This document shows positions 37,756-46,399 of a DNA stretch of 64,000 nt, piece after piece. A program made the translations under genes and the position numbers. The stretch is from Phyllobacteriaceae bacterium (GTDB taxonomy: Bacteria > Pseudomonadota > Alphaproteobacteria > Rhizobiales > Rhizobiaceae), in assembly GCA_016711085.1 (NCBI GenBank), contig JADJTR010000012.1:62001-126000 (forward strand). Reading direction: 5' to 3'. Within the stretch, counting starts at the first letter, position 1; each line of letters starts with the position of its first letter. The notes under the pieces were generated by a model that was not told the origin of the DNA, ran no database searches, and saw only the letters and a list, made by a program, of their open reading frames with translations.

Positions 37756-39198
37756 CTATTGCGTCGGCGCGCCGTCCTTGGGTGCGAGGCGATCGGAGAT
37801 CGCGCCCCAATCGGCAGCCTCGCCGCCCTCGGATTTTTCCGGGACGGCGAAAACCTGACCCGGCCAAATGCGGTCCGGATCGGAAATCTGCTTCTGATTG
37901 GCGGTGTAGATCGTCGAGAAACGGACGCCGCGCCCGTAAACGCGCTTGGAGATGCGCCAAAGCGTGTCGCCGCGTCGGATGATGACAGAATTGGCGGTCG
38001 CCTCCAGTTTGGGCGCGACCACCGCCGGCGGATCCACCGACGGTGGGGCGGGGCCGGCGGCGACCTCGGCCGGCTTTTCCGGCGCGACGGGTTCGGCCGG
38101 CTTGGCCGGGTCGGCGGCGGCGATTTCGGCCGGTTTTTCCGGAGCAGCCGGTTTGTCTGAAACAGCCGGTTTTTCCGGTTGCGCCGGCTGTCCAGGCGCG
38201 ACGGCGGCGATCTTGTCGCCTTCCTCGCGTTCGAACGGCACGACGCCCCGGGCGATGACCTCGCCGGCGGCCGCGAGCAAGTCGGCCCGGACCTGATAGG
38301 TTCCAACCGGCAGATCGCGCTTCACTTCGACGAGAAAGCTGCCGTCCGGTTTGGTCCGGTCGCCGCCGACATGATCCTCGTTGAAATAGACGCGCACCTC
38401 ATGACCGGGCGTACCGGAACCGGCGACGAAGGCTATGTCGCCCTCGATTTCGATGGCGCGGATCGAAACCTGGGCGGCGATCGCCGGCTGCTTGGCGGCG
38501 TCCGCCGGCTTGGCCGGGTCGGCGGCGGCGATTTCCGCCGGCTTTTCGGGCGCGGCGGCCGGTTGGGCCGGCGCGACAGGTTCGACCGAGGCGATTTCGG
38601 CCGGCTTGTCCGGCGCCGCCAAAATCTCGGCGGGCTTTCCCGGCTCCTCGACCATGACCAGAAGTTCGCCGTCCGATTTCTGCGGGATGGAGATGATCGC
38701 CGTCTGCAGCGACACCGTTGTCACGTCGCCCTTGCGGGCCCGCAGGGACACGACATGATCTCCGGGTTGCAGCGCGTTGGCGAGCACGATGGCGAAATCG
38801 CCGCCGGAGTCGGAAGTCGAACCGCCGAGCACATTGCCCGATTCGACAGCCTCGACGTCCCAGGCCGGTCCGCATTTGCCGGCGATGACAACGGAGCCGT
38901 CCTTCTCGACACGCACGACATCGAATGTCGGCAAAGTTATCGCCGGATTGGCCGGCGCGGCCGGATCGGCCTTGGCGACGACTTCTTCCTTCGGCGCGGC
39001 GGGAACGATTTCGGCTTTCGGCGCCTCAGGCGCGGCGGGGTTTTCCGCGCCCGGCCGATCGGTTTTCGGCGCTTCGGCGAAATTGGCCGGCGGCGATTGC
39101 GTCAACATGTCCATGACGCCCGTCACATAGGCCCCGCCGACGGTGATCACCGCGCCGGCTCCGGCAAAAAGAAGCGCCCGCAAATTGCTGATCGCCAT
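37756..39198 (-). CDS. LysM-domain envelope protein with Pro/Ala/Lys repeats
   Basis: A 480-residue protein anchored by an N-terminal hydrophobic segment (LLFAGAGAVITVGGAYV). A C-terminal LysM domain (IIRRGDTLWRISKRVYGRG, ITPDRIWPGQVFAVP-like end) should bind peptidoglycan. Between lie two beta domains separated by low-complexity spacers; the phrase PEKPAEIAAADPAKPA occurs twice. Such proteins span the periplasm in rhizobia. It ends just before the ArsR operator and is divergent from the LOG-family gene. Confidence 0.82.
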   Translation of the reverse strand: MAISNLRALLFAGAGAVITVGGAYVTGVMDMLTQSPPANFAEAPKTDRPGAENPAAPEAPKAEIVPAAPKEEVVAKADPAAPANPAITLPTFDVVRVEKDGSVVIAGKCGPAWDVEAVESGNVLGGSTSDSGGDFAIVLANALQPGDHVVSLRARKGDVTTVSLQTAIISIPQKSDGELLVMVEEPGKPAEILAAPDKPAEIASVEPVAPAQPAAAPEKPAEIAAADPAKPADAAKQPAIAAQVSIRAIEIEGDIAFVAGSGTPGHEVRVYFNEDHVGGDRTKPDGSFLVEVKRDLPVGTYQVRADLLAAAGEVIARGVVPFEREEGDKIAAVAPGQPAQPEKPAVSDKPAAPEKPAEIAAADPAKPAEPVAPEKPAEVAAGPAPPSVDPPAVVAPKLEATANSVIIRRGDTLWRISKRVYGRGVRFSTIYTANQKQISDPDRIWPGQVFAVPEKSEGGEAADWGAISDRLAPKDGAPTQ

Positions 39199-39306
39199 CG
39201 TTCCTCACTCCCGCACCGCGATTTGATCTAACGGTTTTTCGCTTCAGTCACAACAATCCGCCACTTGCGTCTTGACCGGGAAGCCTTTGCGACGCCCTAT
39301 CGGCCC

Positions 39307-39915
39307 ATGGCACCGATTCGATCCATCTGCGTTTATTGCGGTTCCTCGCCCGGTCGCGACGAGGCCTATTACCAATCCGGCCTGACGCTCGGCCGCGCCA
39401 TCGCCGGCGCCGGCCTGCGTCTCGTCTATGGCGGCGGCAGCCGCGGCATCATGGGCGCCGTTTCCAATGGCGCACTCGACGCCGGCGGCAAGGTCACCGG
39501 TATCATCCCGCGCTTCCTCGTCAACAAGGAAGCCTCGGAAAACGCCGTGCAGCGTCTCGACGAGGTCATCATCACCGAGGACATGCACGCGCGCAAACAT
39601 CTGATGTTCGAGAAATCCGACGCCTTTGTGGCGTTGCCGGGCGGCATCGGCACGGTGGAAGAAATCGTCGAGGTGATGACCTGGGCCCAACTCGGCCATC
39701 ATCGCAAGCCGATCGTCTTCGCCAACGTCAACGGCTTCTGGAACCGTTTCGCCGCCATGCTGGCGCATATGCGCGAGGAAGGCTTCATTCACACCGGCAG
39801 TCTGGTGAAGCCGTTGATCGTCGACGACGTCGCCGAGGTCGTGCCGGCGATCCTGTTCGCGGCCGACGAAAAGCGCGTCGACCACGGCACCAAGGCAATC
39901 ATCGACCGGATGTGA
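39307..39915 (+). CDS. LOG family protein (TIGR00730)
   Basis: A 202-residue Rossmann-fold protein. The lysine-decarboxylase-like signature appears as YGGGSRGIMGAV and the catalytic PGGIGTVEEIVEV. Members of this family hydrolyse cytokinin or nucleoside monophosphates (LOG phosphoribohydrolases); bacterial roles vary. The start MAPIRSICVYCGSS at 39307 is the standard N-terminus. G-rich, poor-looking sequence follows the stop. Confidence 0.88.
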   Translation: MAPIRSICVYCGSSPGRDEAYYQSGLTLGRAIAGAGLRLVYGGGSRGIMGAVSNGALDAGGKVTGIIPRFLVNKEASENAVQRLDEVIITEDMHARKHLMFEKSDAFVALPGGIGTVEEIVEVMTWAQLGHHRKPIVFANVNGFWNRFAAMLAHMREEGFIHTGSLVKPLIVDDVAEVVPAILFAADEKRVDHGTKAIIDRM

Positions 39916-40097
39916 GGGCGCAAGAAGTGCGGTGGGCGGGGGGGGTCCTCAATCGGCGGAACGGGCATAAGCGTGGGGCGGGGGGGGCGGGTGTGGGCGC
40001 GGGGGGGGGGCCGGGCAGGTGCTTGCTCCCGGGTCCGCCTGGGCGGGGGTTGGTTGGCGGCGGCTGGTCTATTTTATCGTGGGGGGCGACTGACGGG
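39916..40097. other. Short G-homopolymer block
   Basis: About 130 bases with G runs of eight to eleven (39940-40020) and no gene. The composition resembles the GC-only block at 33 kb but here is biased to G on this strand. It lies between the ends of the LOG and GST genes; likely low-quality sequence, possibly masking a terminator. Confidence 0.5.
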
Positions 40098-40778
40098 TCA
40101 CCCCCTGAGATCGGCGACGAGTTTGCCGATGGCGGCGATTTCGGCGTCGTGGCCCGGTTCGCGCATGGTTTCAGCGAGGCCAGCTTCCTCCCATTCCATG
40201 AGAAAGGGCTGCGCGCGCAGGTGCGCGGCATAGTCGGCCGCCTTGTCCGACAGGACGATGCCGTAGGTCTGCGCGCGGTAGGCGACAGGAGAGAAGAAGG
40301 CGTCGACGGCGGTGAAAGCCGCGCCGGCGAGGAACGGTCCGCCGAAGCGTTCCAACCCCTCGCACCATAGTTCGTCGATGCGGGCGATATCGGCTGCGGT
40401 GGCCGCATCGGTTGACGCCGGTTCGATGCGGACGCCAATGTTCATCGGGCGATGATTGCGTAGCGTCGAGAAGCCCGAATGCATCTCGGCGGCCGCCGAA
40501 CGGGCCCAGGCGCGGGCCGCCTCGTCTTTCGGCCAGACGCCGTCATGGCGCTCTGCCAGATATTCGGCGATGGCAAGCGAATCCCAGACGATTCGACCGT
40601 CGTGATGCAGGCACGGAACCTTGCCGTTCGGGGCGAATTTGCGGAAGCGGTCGAAATTCGCGCCATCGATGAAGTGGACGAGCGTCTCGCGGAACGGAAT
40701 GCCGAGCGCCTTCATTACCGCCCATGGGCGCAGCGACCAGGACGAATAATTCTTGTTGGCGATGAACAACTCGTACAT
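40098..40778 (-). CDS. Glutathione S-transferase family protein
   Basis: A 226-residue protein with a thioredoxin-like N-terminal domain (residues 1-78: ELFIANKNYSSWSLRPWAVM, GKVPCLHHDGRIVWDSLAIAEYL) and an all-helical C-terminal domain. The serine pair in NYSSWSLRPW is the likely glutathione-activating site for this bacterial subgroup. Substrates unknown. Preceded by rarD on its downstream side (11 bases), same strand. Confidence 0.88.
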   Translation of the reverse strand: MYELFIANKNYSSWSLRPWAVMKALGIPFRETLVHFIDGANFDRFRKFAPNGKVPCLHHDGRIVWDSLAIAEYLAERHDGVWPKDEAARAWARSAAAEMHSGFSTLRNHRPMNIGVRIEPASTDAATAADIARIDELWCEGLERFGGPFLAGAAFTAVDAFFSPVAYRAQTYGIVLSDKAADYAAHLRAQPFLMEWEEAGLAETMREPGHDAEIAAIGKLVADLRG

Positions 40779-40789
40779 CGGTTTGCTCC

Positions 40790-41688
40790 TCAGGCGCGGT
40801 TGCGGAACATGGAGAAGGTGTAGAGCGCCAACGCCGCCCAGATGAGCGCGAAAGCGATGGCGCGGGTCACGTCGAAGGGCTCGCGGAAGACAAAGATGGC
40901 GATGACGAAGATCATCGACGGGGCGATGTATTGCATGATGCCGATGGTGGAGAGGCGAAGCTGCTTGGCCGCGTTGGCGTAGATCATCAGCGGCACGGCG
41001 GTGACGACGCCGGAGAACATCAGCAGGCCGGTATCGGCCGGCGCGCCGAGAAACGCCGCCTTGCCGGCGACGCCGAGCCAGACGATGTAGGCGGCTGCGG
41101 AATCGACAGGATGAGGACCTCGAGCAGGAAGCCTTGGTTGGGGCCGATCGGAAGCGCCTTGCGAAAGTAGGCGTAGAAGCCCCACGACACGGTGAGTGTC
41201 AGCGACACCCAAGGCACGCCGACGCCCCAGGTGACGATCAGCACCGCCACAAGCGCCAGGGCGATGGCGACGTATTGGGCGGGCTTCAGCCGTTCGCCGA
41301 GCAGCACAAAGGCGAGGAAGATCGAAAACAGCGGGTTGATGTAGTAGCCGAGCGCCGTTTCCAGCGCCCTGCCCGCGCCGATGGCCCAGACATAGACGCC
41401 CCAATTGACCGAGATGATCGAGGCGGTGAGCGCCGCCTGCGCCAGCATGCGCGGATTGCCGATGGCCTTTCTCAGTTCATCGGTGCGCTTCAGCCAGACG
41501 AGCACGGCGGCGGCGATCGGCACCGACCAGACAATGCGGTGGGCGACGACCTCGAAGGGCGAGATATGGGCGACGGCCTTCATGTAGAAAGGCAGAAAAC
41601 CCCAGAGAAAATAGACCAAGAGCGCCAGCAGGAAGCCGGCGCGCGTGTCGCCTGTATCGATTGTCGTTGTTGTTTCGCCGGCGGCCAT
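40790..41688 (-). CDS. rarD: RarD-type EamA permease, frameshifted
   Basis: A ten-helix drug/metabolite-type transporter of the RarD group. The N-terminal half (LLVYFLWGFLPFYMKAVAHI, GVYVWAIGAGRALETALGYY) is in one frame. From about 41100 the C-terminal half continues one frame over (AAAYIVWLGVAGKAAFLGAP, ISTIGIMQYIAPS-like STIGIMQYIAPSMIF). Adding one missing G near 41098 restores about 299 residues. This is probably a sequencing error. The physiological substrate of RarD proteins is not established. Confidence 0.85.
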
Positions 41689-41802
41689 GGGGATTTTCCG
41701 TTCGGAAAAGCTATCGCACGGGTGAAACCCATCACGCCACCCGAAAGGATTGATGGATTGGATCAGGGGAAACGATGGGAGGCGGTGCTCCCAGGTTGAC
41801 GC

Positions 41803-42270
41803 TCAATCCGCCGATCCGGGTTGCTCAAGCGCATCGATCATGCGGCGAGCCATCGAGATGAATTGAAGTGATTCCGCAACGCTCAACACCTTCACGGCGT
41901 TCTCGTTGTTTTTTCTTGCCTCTTCGGTGAGCGCGCCATGCAATGCGCGCCCCTTGGCGGTCAGCTGTGTCAGGCTACGGCGCGCATCATTCGGATCAGG
42001 TTGGAAACTGACAAGACCATCACGCTCCATCCGCTTGAGCGTAATTGCGACGGTCGGCTGTTCTATTCCGACAAGACGGGCAATTTCCGCCTGTGTCACG
42101 TCTTCCTTCTCCCACAACACGAGCAGCAGGCGGAATTGTCCAATCGCCACCCCGAAGGGCGCCAGTCGTGCGTCGAGGCTGCGCGAAAGCAGATGCGCCA
42201 GCCGATAGACAAGATAGCCGAGACTGTCGCGTCGCGAAAAACCGGCATGCATTCTGGTATTCGACGCCAA
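41803..42270 (-). CDS. MarR family transcriptional regulator
   Basis: A 155-residue winged-helix regulator: LGYLVYRLAHLLSRSL (dimer helix), VTQAEIARLVGIEQPTVAITLKRME cut as the recognition helix, and the wing DPNDARRSLTQLTAKG. It follows the DUF1772-like membrane gene by 54 bases on the same strand, and that gene's promoter carries two perfect palindromes, so autoregulation of the pair is likely. ATG 42252 is an alternative start. Confidence 0.88.
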   Translation of the reverse strand: MASNTRMHAGFSRRDSLGYLVYRLAHLLSRSLDARLAPFGVAIGQFRLLLVLWEKEDVTQAEIARLVGIEQPTVAITLKRMERDGLVSFQPDPNDARRSLTQLTAKGRALHGALTEEARKNNENAVKVLSVAESLQFISMARRMIDALEQPGSAD

Positions 42271-42324
42271 TTCCCCTGATTCCCCTCGTCAAGCCGGATA
42301 GCTCCGTCCATTGCGAACGAAGGA

Positions 42325-42792
42325 TCAGGACTCGTCCCATATTACCGCAGCGAGCGCCGCCGTTAACCCCGGGAGGCCGACGTAGGAGCGAATCATGTGG
42401 CCGAATTCCCAGTGGTCGCGCATCGTCATCCAGTCCGCTGGCAAATTGGCGATGTCCCAAGCGTCGATGGCGAAGTTGATCGGCGCGTTGATCGAGAGCG
42501 TCGAGACGACCATGACGGCAAGGCATGCGATACCGCCGAGAAGCAGCACGAGAACGTTGCGAGCCGCCTGACGGCGACGGAGGTAAAGAACGAGCAGGCC
42601 GAAAACCAAGGCGCCGATCATCAAAACCGGCGTGAGCGTTTCCAGTACGTTGTTCATCCCTTTTTCGAGTGTCGCGTAGGCCTCAGCGGACAAACGGTTT
42701 TGTGCCGGTACCAGCGACCATTGAACGACGATCATGAACCCGACGAGCATCGCATAAAACAGCAGGTGCAACAGCTTGAAGGCGCGCGTCAT
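42325..42792 (-). CDS. DUF1772-like four-helix membrane protein
   Basis: A 155-residue protein with four hydrophobic segments (residues about 5-25, 50-70, 80-100, 135-152). The pattern INFAIDAWDIANLPADWMTMRDHWEFGH fits the DUF1772 / anthrone-oxygenase-like family, whose conserved Asn, Trp and His lie in such a stretch. AAGGGG precedes ATG 42792. Expression is probably controlled by the MarR protein encoded next in the operon. Biochemical role unknown. Confidence 0.72.
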   Translation of the reverse strand: MTRAFKLLHLLFYAMLVGFMIVVQWSLVPAQNRLSAEAYATLEKGMNNVLETLTPVLMIGALVFGLLVLYLRRRQAARNVLVLLLGGIACLAVMVVSTLSINAPINFAIDAWDIANLPADWMTMRDHWEFGHMIRSYVGLPGLTAALAAVIWDES

Positions 42793-42815
42793 GGCAAGGC
42801 CCCTTTTTGAATTTG

Positions 42816-42852
42816 TATAGTATACTATATTTATTCGGACACAATGTGTCAA
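42816..42852 (-). promoter_or_regulatory. Promoter with two palindromic operators before the DUF1772-marR pair
   Basis: On the minus strand TTGACA (42852-42847) and TATAGT (42829-42824) are 17 bases apart, an almost ideal sigma-70 promoter. The -10 lies inside the perfect palindrome TATAGTATACTATA (42816-42829). A second perfect palindrome GACACAATGTGTC (42838-42850) overlaps the -35. This is a strong candidate for binding by the MarR protein encoded downstream. Confidence 0.75.
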
Positions 42853-42927
42853 TAGCGCCGCTTTCCAACCTCGAACAGGCTCGCGGTCGCTATGTTTTTT
42901 CCGCCAAAGATGCGAAAGCGTCGGGTT

Positions 42928-44543
42928 TCACTCCCCCGCCACGACGCCAGCCAGGCCGCGGTTCTTCATCAGCTTGTAGACGATGGAATCCATCAGCGCC
43001 TGGAACGAGGCGTCGATGATGTTGTCGGAGACGCCGACGGTCCACCAGCGTCCGCCGGCGTCGTCGCGGCTTTCGATCAGCACGCGGGTGATCGCCTCGG
43101 TGCCGCCATTGAGGATGCGCACCTTGTAGTCCGTCAGCTCCAGATCGGCGATTTCCTTCTGGTATTTGCCGAGATCCTTGCGCAGCGCCTTGTCGAGCGC
43201 GTTGACCGGGCCCGCGCCTTCGGCCACCGACATGCGGTCCTTGCCGTCGACATTGACCTTGACGATGGCTTCCGACACCGTTTTCAGCTTGCCGTTGGCG
43301 TCATGGCGGCGCTCGACCATGCAGCGGAAAGATCGACCCTGAAGAATTCCGGCACGGAACCCAGCGTGCGGTGCGCCAGCAATTCGAACGAGGCGTCGGC
43401 CCCCTCATAGGCGTAACCCTGCGCCTCACGGTCCTTGACCAAGGCGATCAGCGTGTCGAGGCGGGGATCGTTTTTCGCCACCTCGATGCCGCGCCGCTTC
43501 AGCTCGGCGAGGAAATTGGCCTTGCCGCCCTGGTCGGAGACCATGACGCGGCGGCGGTTGCCGACCGATTCCGGCGGCACATGCTCGTAGGTCTTCGGCT
43601 CCTTGGCGATGGCCGAGGCATGGATGCCGGCCTTGGTGGCGAAGGCGGACGAGCCGACATAGGGCGCCTGCGCGTCGGGGGCGCGGTTGAGCAATTCGTC
43701 GAAGGCGCGCGACAGGCGCTTCAACCCGGCGACGCCGGCTTTCGTGAGCCCGATATCAAAACGCTCGGCGAAAGCGGGCTTCAGCACCAGCGTCGGGATG
43801 ATGGAGACGAGATTGGCGTTGCCGCAGCGCTCGCCGATGCCGTTGAGCGTGCCCTGCACCTGGCGCACGCCGGCCTCGATGGCGGCGAGCGAATTGGCGA
43901 CCGCCTGGCCGGTGTCGTCATGGGCGTGGATGCCGAGATGATCGCCGGGGATGCCCGCGGCGATGACCGCCTCGACGATGGCGCGCACCTCCGACGGCAG
44001 CGTGCCGCCATTGGTGTCGCACAGCACCACCCAGCGCGCGCCGGCGTCGTAGGCCGCCTTGGCGCAGGCCAGCGCATAGTCCGGATTGGCCTTGTAGCCG
44101 TCGAAGAAATGCTCGCAATCGACCATCGCCTCCTTGCCGGCGGCCTTCGCCGCCTCGACCGAGGCGCGGATGGCGTCGAGGTTTTCGTCATTGGTGCAGC
44201 CGAGCGCGACGCGCACATGGTAGTCCCAGCTTTTGGCCACGTAGCAGATGGCGTCGGAACGCGCCTGCACCAAAGCGGCGATGCCGGGATCGTTGGAGGC
44301 CGAGACGCCGACGCGCTTGGTCATGCCGAAGGCGACGAATTTGGCGCGCTCGGTGCGCTTTTTCGCGAAGAACTTGTCGTCGGTCGGGTTGGCGCCGGGA
44401 TAGCCGCCTTCGACATAATCGACGCCGAACTCGTCGAGCAGTCGGGCAATCTCGATCTTGTCCTCGACGGAAAAATCGACGCCCGGCGTCTGCTGGCCGT
44501 CGCGCAAGGTCGTATCGAACAAAAAGACGCGGTCTTTTTTCAT
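42928..44543 (-). CDS. cimA: Citramalate synthase, frameshifted
   Basis: CimA condenses pyruvate and acetyl-CoA to citramalate, a threonine-independent entry to isoleucine synthesis. The HMGL-like catalytic domain starts LFDTTLRDGQQTPG and includes GIHAHDDTGQAVANS and GTLNGIGERCGNANL. The C-terminal regulatory (LeuA dimer) domain (IVKVNVDGKDRMSVAEG) is one frame over after about 43330. One missing base in the GATCTTTCCGC region explains it. Repaired length is about 538 residues, normal for the family. ilvD at 17 kb acts later in the same pathway. Confidence 0.9.
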
Positions 44544-44547
44544 GATC

Positions 44548-44931
44548 TCATTCCGGGCGGTGGCAGACCGCCTCGATGTTGTTGCCGTCGGGATCGCGGA
44601 CGAAGGCTCCGTAATAATCGGGGTGGTAGTGCGGGCGCAGACCGGGCAAGCCGTTGTCGGTTCCGCCGGCGGCGATGGCGGCGGCGTAAAACGCTTCGAC
44701 GGCGGCGCGGTTTTCGGCCGCAAAGGCGACATGAACCGGCGGCGTCTGCTTTTCGCCCTCGTGCAGCCAGAATTGCGGGCGGCGCACGCCGTAGCCGCCG
44801 ACCTTGACGCCGCCGGTATGCTGCGGCGCCACCGTCATCAGCCATGTTATGGCGAGCGGGGCGAGCGCGGCATCGTAGAAGCGCCGCGCCGCATCGAAAT
44901 CGGATACGCTCAAGCCCGTGTGATCGAACAT
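44548..44931 (-). CDS. VOC (glyoxalase-like) family protein
   Basis: A 127-residue vicinal-oxygen-chelate fold protein: MFDHTGLSVSDFDAARRFYD at the start, HVAFAAENRAAVEAFYAAA in the middle, and YGAFVRDPDGNNIEAVCH at the end, where the glutamate is the usual metal ligand. The reaction is unknown. Start 44931 is preferred over an upstream in-frame ATG (44961), which would add residues untypical of the family. It lies 4 bases before cimA on the same strand. Confidence 0.85.
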   Translation of the reverse strand: MFDHTGLSVSDFDAARRFYDAALAPLAITWLMTVAPQHTGGVKVGGYGVRRPQFWLHEGEKQTPPVHVAFAAENRAAVEAFYAAAIAAGGTDNGLPGLRPHYHPDYYGAFVRDPDGNNIEAVCHRPE

Positions 44932-44941
44932 CGCTTCCTCC

Positions 44942-45061
44942 TCAGCCAAAAGCGCCGGCATACCATAGCACGCCGATGGTGATGGCGATGACGAGCACGC
45001 CCTTGGCGATCAGGCCATAGACGAGCCATTTCGGCATCGCGGTTTGCGTATTATTCGCCAT
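44942..45061 (-). CDS. 39-residue single-pass membrane protein
   Basis: MANNTQTAMPKWLVYGLIAK is followed by a hydrophobic run ending YAGAFG: one membrane helix over most of the protein. The ATG (45061) overlaps the 3' end of the first GFA-family gene by 11 bases, so it is probably co-translated with it. Small one-helix proteins of this type are common in rhizobia; the function is unknown. Confidence 0.55.
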   Translation of the reverse strand: MANNTQTAMPKWLVYGLIAKGVLVIAITIGVLWYAGAFG

Positions 45062-45556
45062 CGTCGCCGCCCTCCGGGTAGTAATCGTCGGTGTCGTGAT
45101 CGGGATGCTGCCGGTTGGTGGCGCGCACATGGGCGACGCGCACGCCATCCTGGACGGGATCGTCCTCGGTCGCCGTTCCGGGCAGGCTATCGAGTGCGCC
45201 GAACCACGGCAATTTCGCCTCCAGGCCGAACTGGGCCAGCGGCTGCACCGCTTTCGGATCGTCGAGCGCGCCGAGCGTGACGTTCAGGTGCTTGCCGAAA
45301 GCGTCTCGAAGATCAGCGGCGTGCCGCAGGCGCTGCAAAAGCCGCGCCGCACCGGATCGGACGAGGCGAACCAGGCGATTTCGCCGCGCGTCAGCTGGAA
45401 TTTCGCTTTCATGACGTTGGCGAGCGGCATGAAATAATTGCCGGCCGCCTTCTGGCACATGCGGCAATGGCAGATATGCGCGGTCGCCGGCCGGATTTCG
45501 GCGCGAAAGCGCACCGCGCCGCACTGGCAGCCGCCGGAGAGGCGTTTGGTCGTCAT
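45051..45556 (-). CDS. GFA-family (glutathione-dependent formaldehyde-activating-like) protein 1, frameshifted
   Basis: A zinc-binding protein with the ligand cysteines GGCQCGAVRF, CHCRMCQK and FCSACGTPL. The first 90 residues are in one frame; after about 45297 homology continues one frame over (HLNVTLGALDDP, EAKLPWFGALDSLPG, NRQHPDHDTDDYYPEGG). One missing G in TCGGCAAGC accounts for it. It is paralogous to the next GFA gene, and a palindromic element ends 9 bases before its ATG. The catalytic role of most GFA proteins is unproven. Confidence 0.82.
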
Positions 45557-45565
45557 GAGAACACA

Positions 45566-45718
45566 CCCCCCTCTGGCCTGCCGGCCATCTCCCCCACAAG
45601 GGGGGAGATCGGCGTTCCCGCCGCCTCGACTATCCTCCAGCGCCGCCGGTAATTCGCTTGCACGTCGGGCATCCGATCTCCCCCCTTGTGGGGGAGATGG
45701 CCGGCAGGCCAGAGGGGG
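45566..45718. repeat. Palindromic intergenic element, copy 1
   Basis: About 45-base terminal inverted repeats: CCCCTCTGGCCTGCCGGCC then ATCTCCCCCACAAGGGGGGA on the left, with the exact complement on the right, around a variable centre of about 65 bases. The sequence type is widespread between genes in Hyphomicrobiales. There is no coding capacity. It behaves like a non-autonomous (MITE- or REP-like) repeat and could fold into a long RNA hairpin. A second copy lies at 46226. Confidence 0.9.
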
Positions 45719-45735
45719 TCATGGTGCGCACTCCA

Positions 45736-46218
45736 TCATGATTTAATGTCCGGCCATTGCGCGGTGTCGCGGTCCGGATGCTGCAGGCTTCTCAGCCGGG
45801 CGAGGTCCGCCGGCGCCCTGTCTTCGTCGGTGCGCCTGCCCGGCAAGCGATGCAGGCTGTCGAACCACGGCAGTTTCGATTCGATGCCGACCTGATGGTC
45901 CGGAGCGGGCAGCGCGGCGGGATCGTCGAATGCGCCCATCGCCATGTCGTAGACCGGCCAGCCATCCTCCAGCATGTAGAGCGGCGTGCCGCATCCGGCG
46001 CAGAAGCCGCGCGCCACGACTGGCGACGAGCGGAATTCGGCCGGCCGGCCGCGCGTCCATTCGAGTTTGCCGACCGGAACGGAAATCAGAGCCGCGCCGG
46101 GGCCGCCGAACGCCTTCTGGCACATGCGGCAATGGCAGAAGCCGGCGTCGCCGACCTCCTCGGCGCGAAAGCGCACCGCTCCGCACTGGCAGCCGCCGGA
46201 GGAGGAAGTGGCTGTCAT
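45736..46218 (-). CDS. GFA-family protein 2
   Basis: A 160-residue intact zinc protein with GGCQCGAVRF, CHCRMCQKAFG and GFCAGCGTPLY as cysteine clusters. The C-terminal SLQHPDRDTAQWPDI parallels the first GFA gene (NRQHPDHDT), so the two are tandem paralogues. A palindromic element lies immediately upstream, with its AGAGGGGGG end nine bases from the ATG, exactly as in the first gene. Substrate unknown. Confidence 0.88.
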   Translation of the reverse strand: MTATSSSGGCQCGAVRFRAEEVGDAGFCHCRMCQKAFGGPGAALISVPVGKLEWTRGRPAEFRSSPVVARGFCAGCGTPLYMLEDGWPVYDMAMGAFDDPAALPAPDHQVGIESKLPWFDSLHRLPGRRTDEDRAPADLARLRSLQHPDRDTAQWPDIKS

Positions 46219-46225
46219 GTTAACC

Positions 46226-46382
46226 TACCCCCCTCTGGCCTGCCGGCCATCTCCCCCACAAGGGGGGAGATCGGCGTTCCCGCCGTCCCTCCCACCATTC
46301 GACGTTGCCGGTTATTCGCCAGCCTGGCGGACACCCGATCTCCCCCCTTGTGGGGGAGATGGCCGGCAGGCCAGAGGGGGGT
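46226..46382. repeat. Palindromic intergenic element, copy 2
   Basis: A 157-base element with perfect terminal inverted repeats beginning ACCCCCCTCTGGCCTGCCGG and ending in the complement CCAGAGGGGGGT. The arms are essentially identical to those of the copy at 45566; the centres are only loosely similar (both start CGGCGTTCCCGCCG). It sits between the cysS stop and the second GFA start. Confidence 0.9.
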
Positions 46383-46399
46383 ATGGCGCGCCGCCGCCC

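Noticed and set aside
45566..46382. CRISPR array or insertion sequence for the repeated palindromes
   Set aside because: Only two copies, each a large inverted repeat with a variable centre; no spacers, no cas genes, no transposase.
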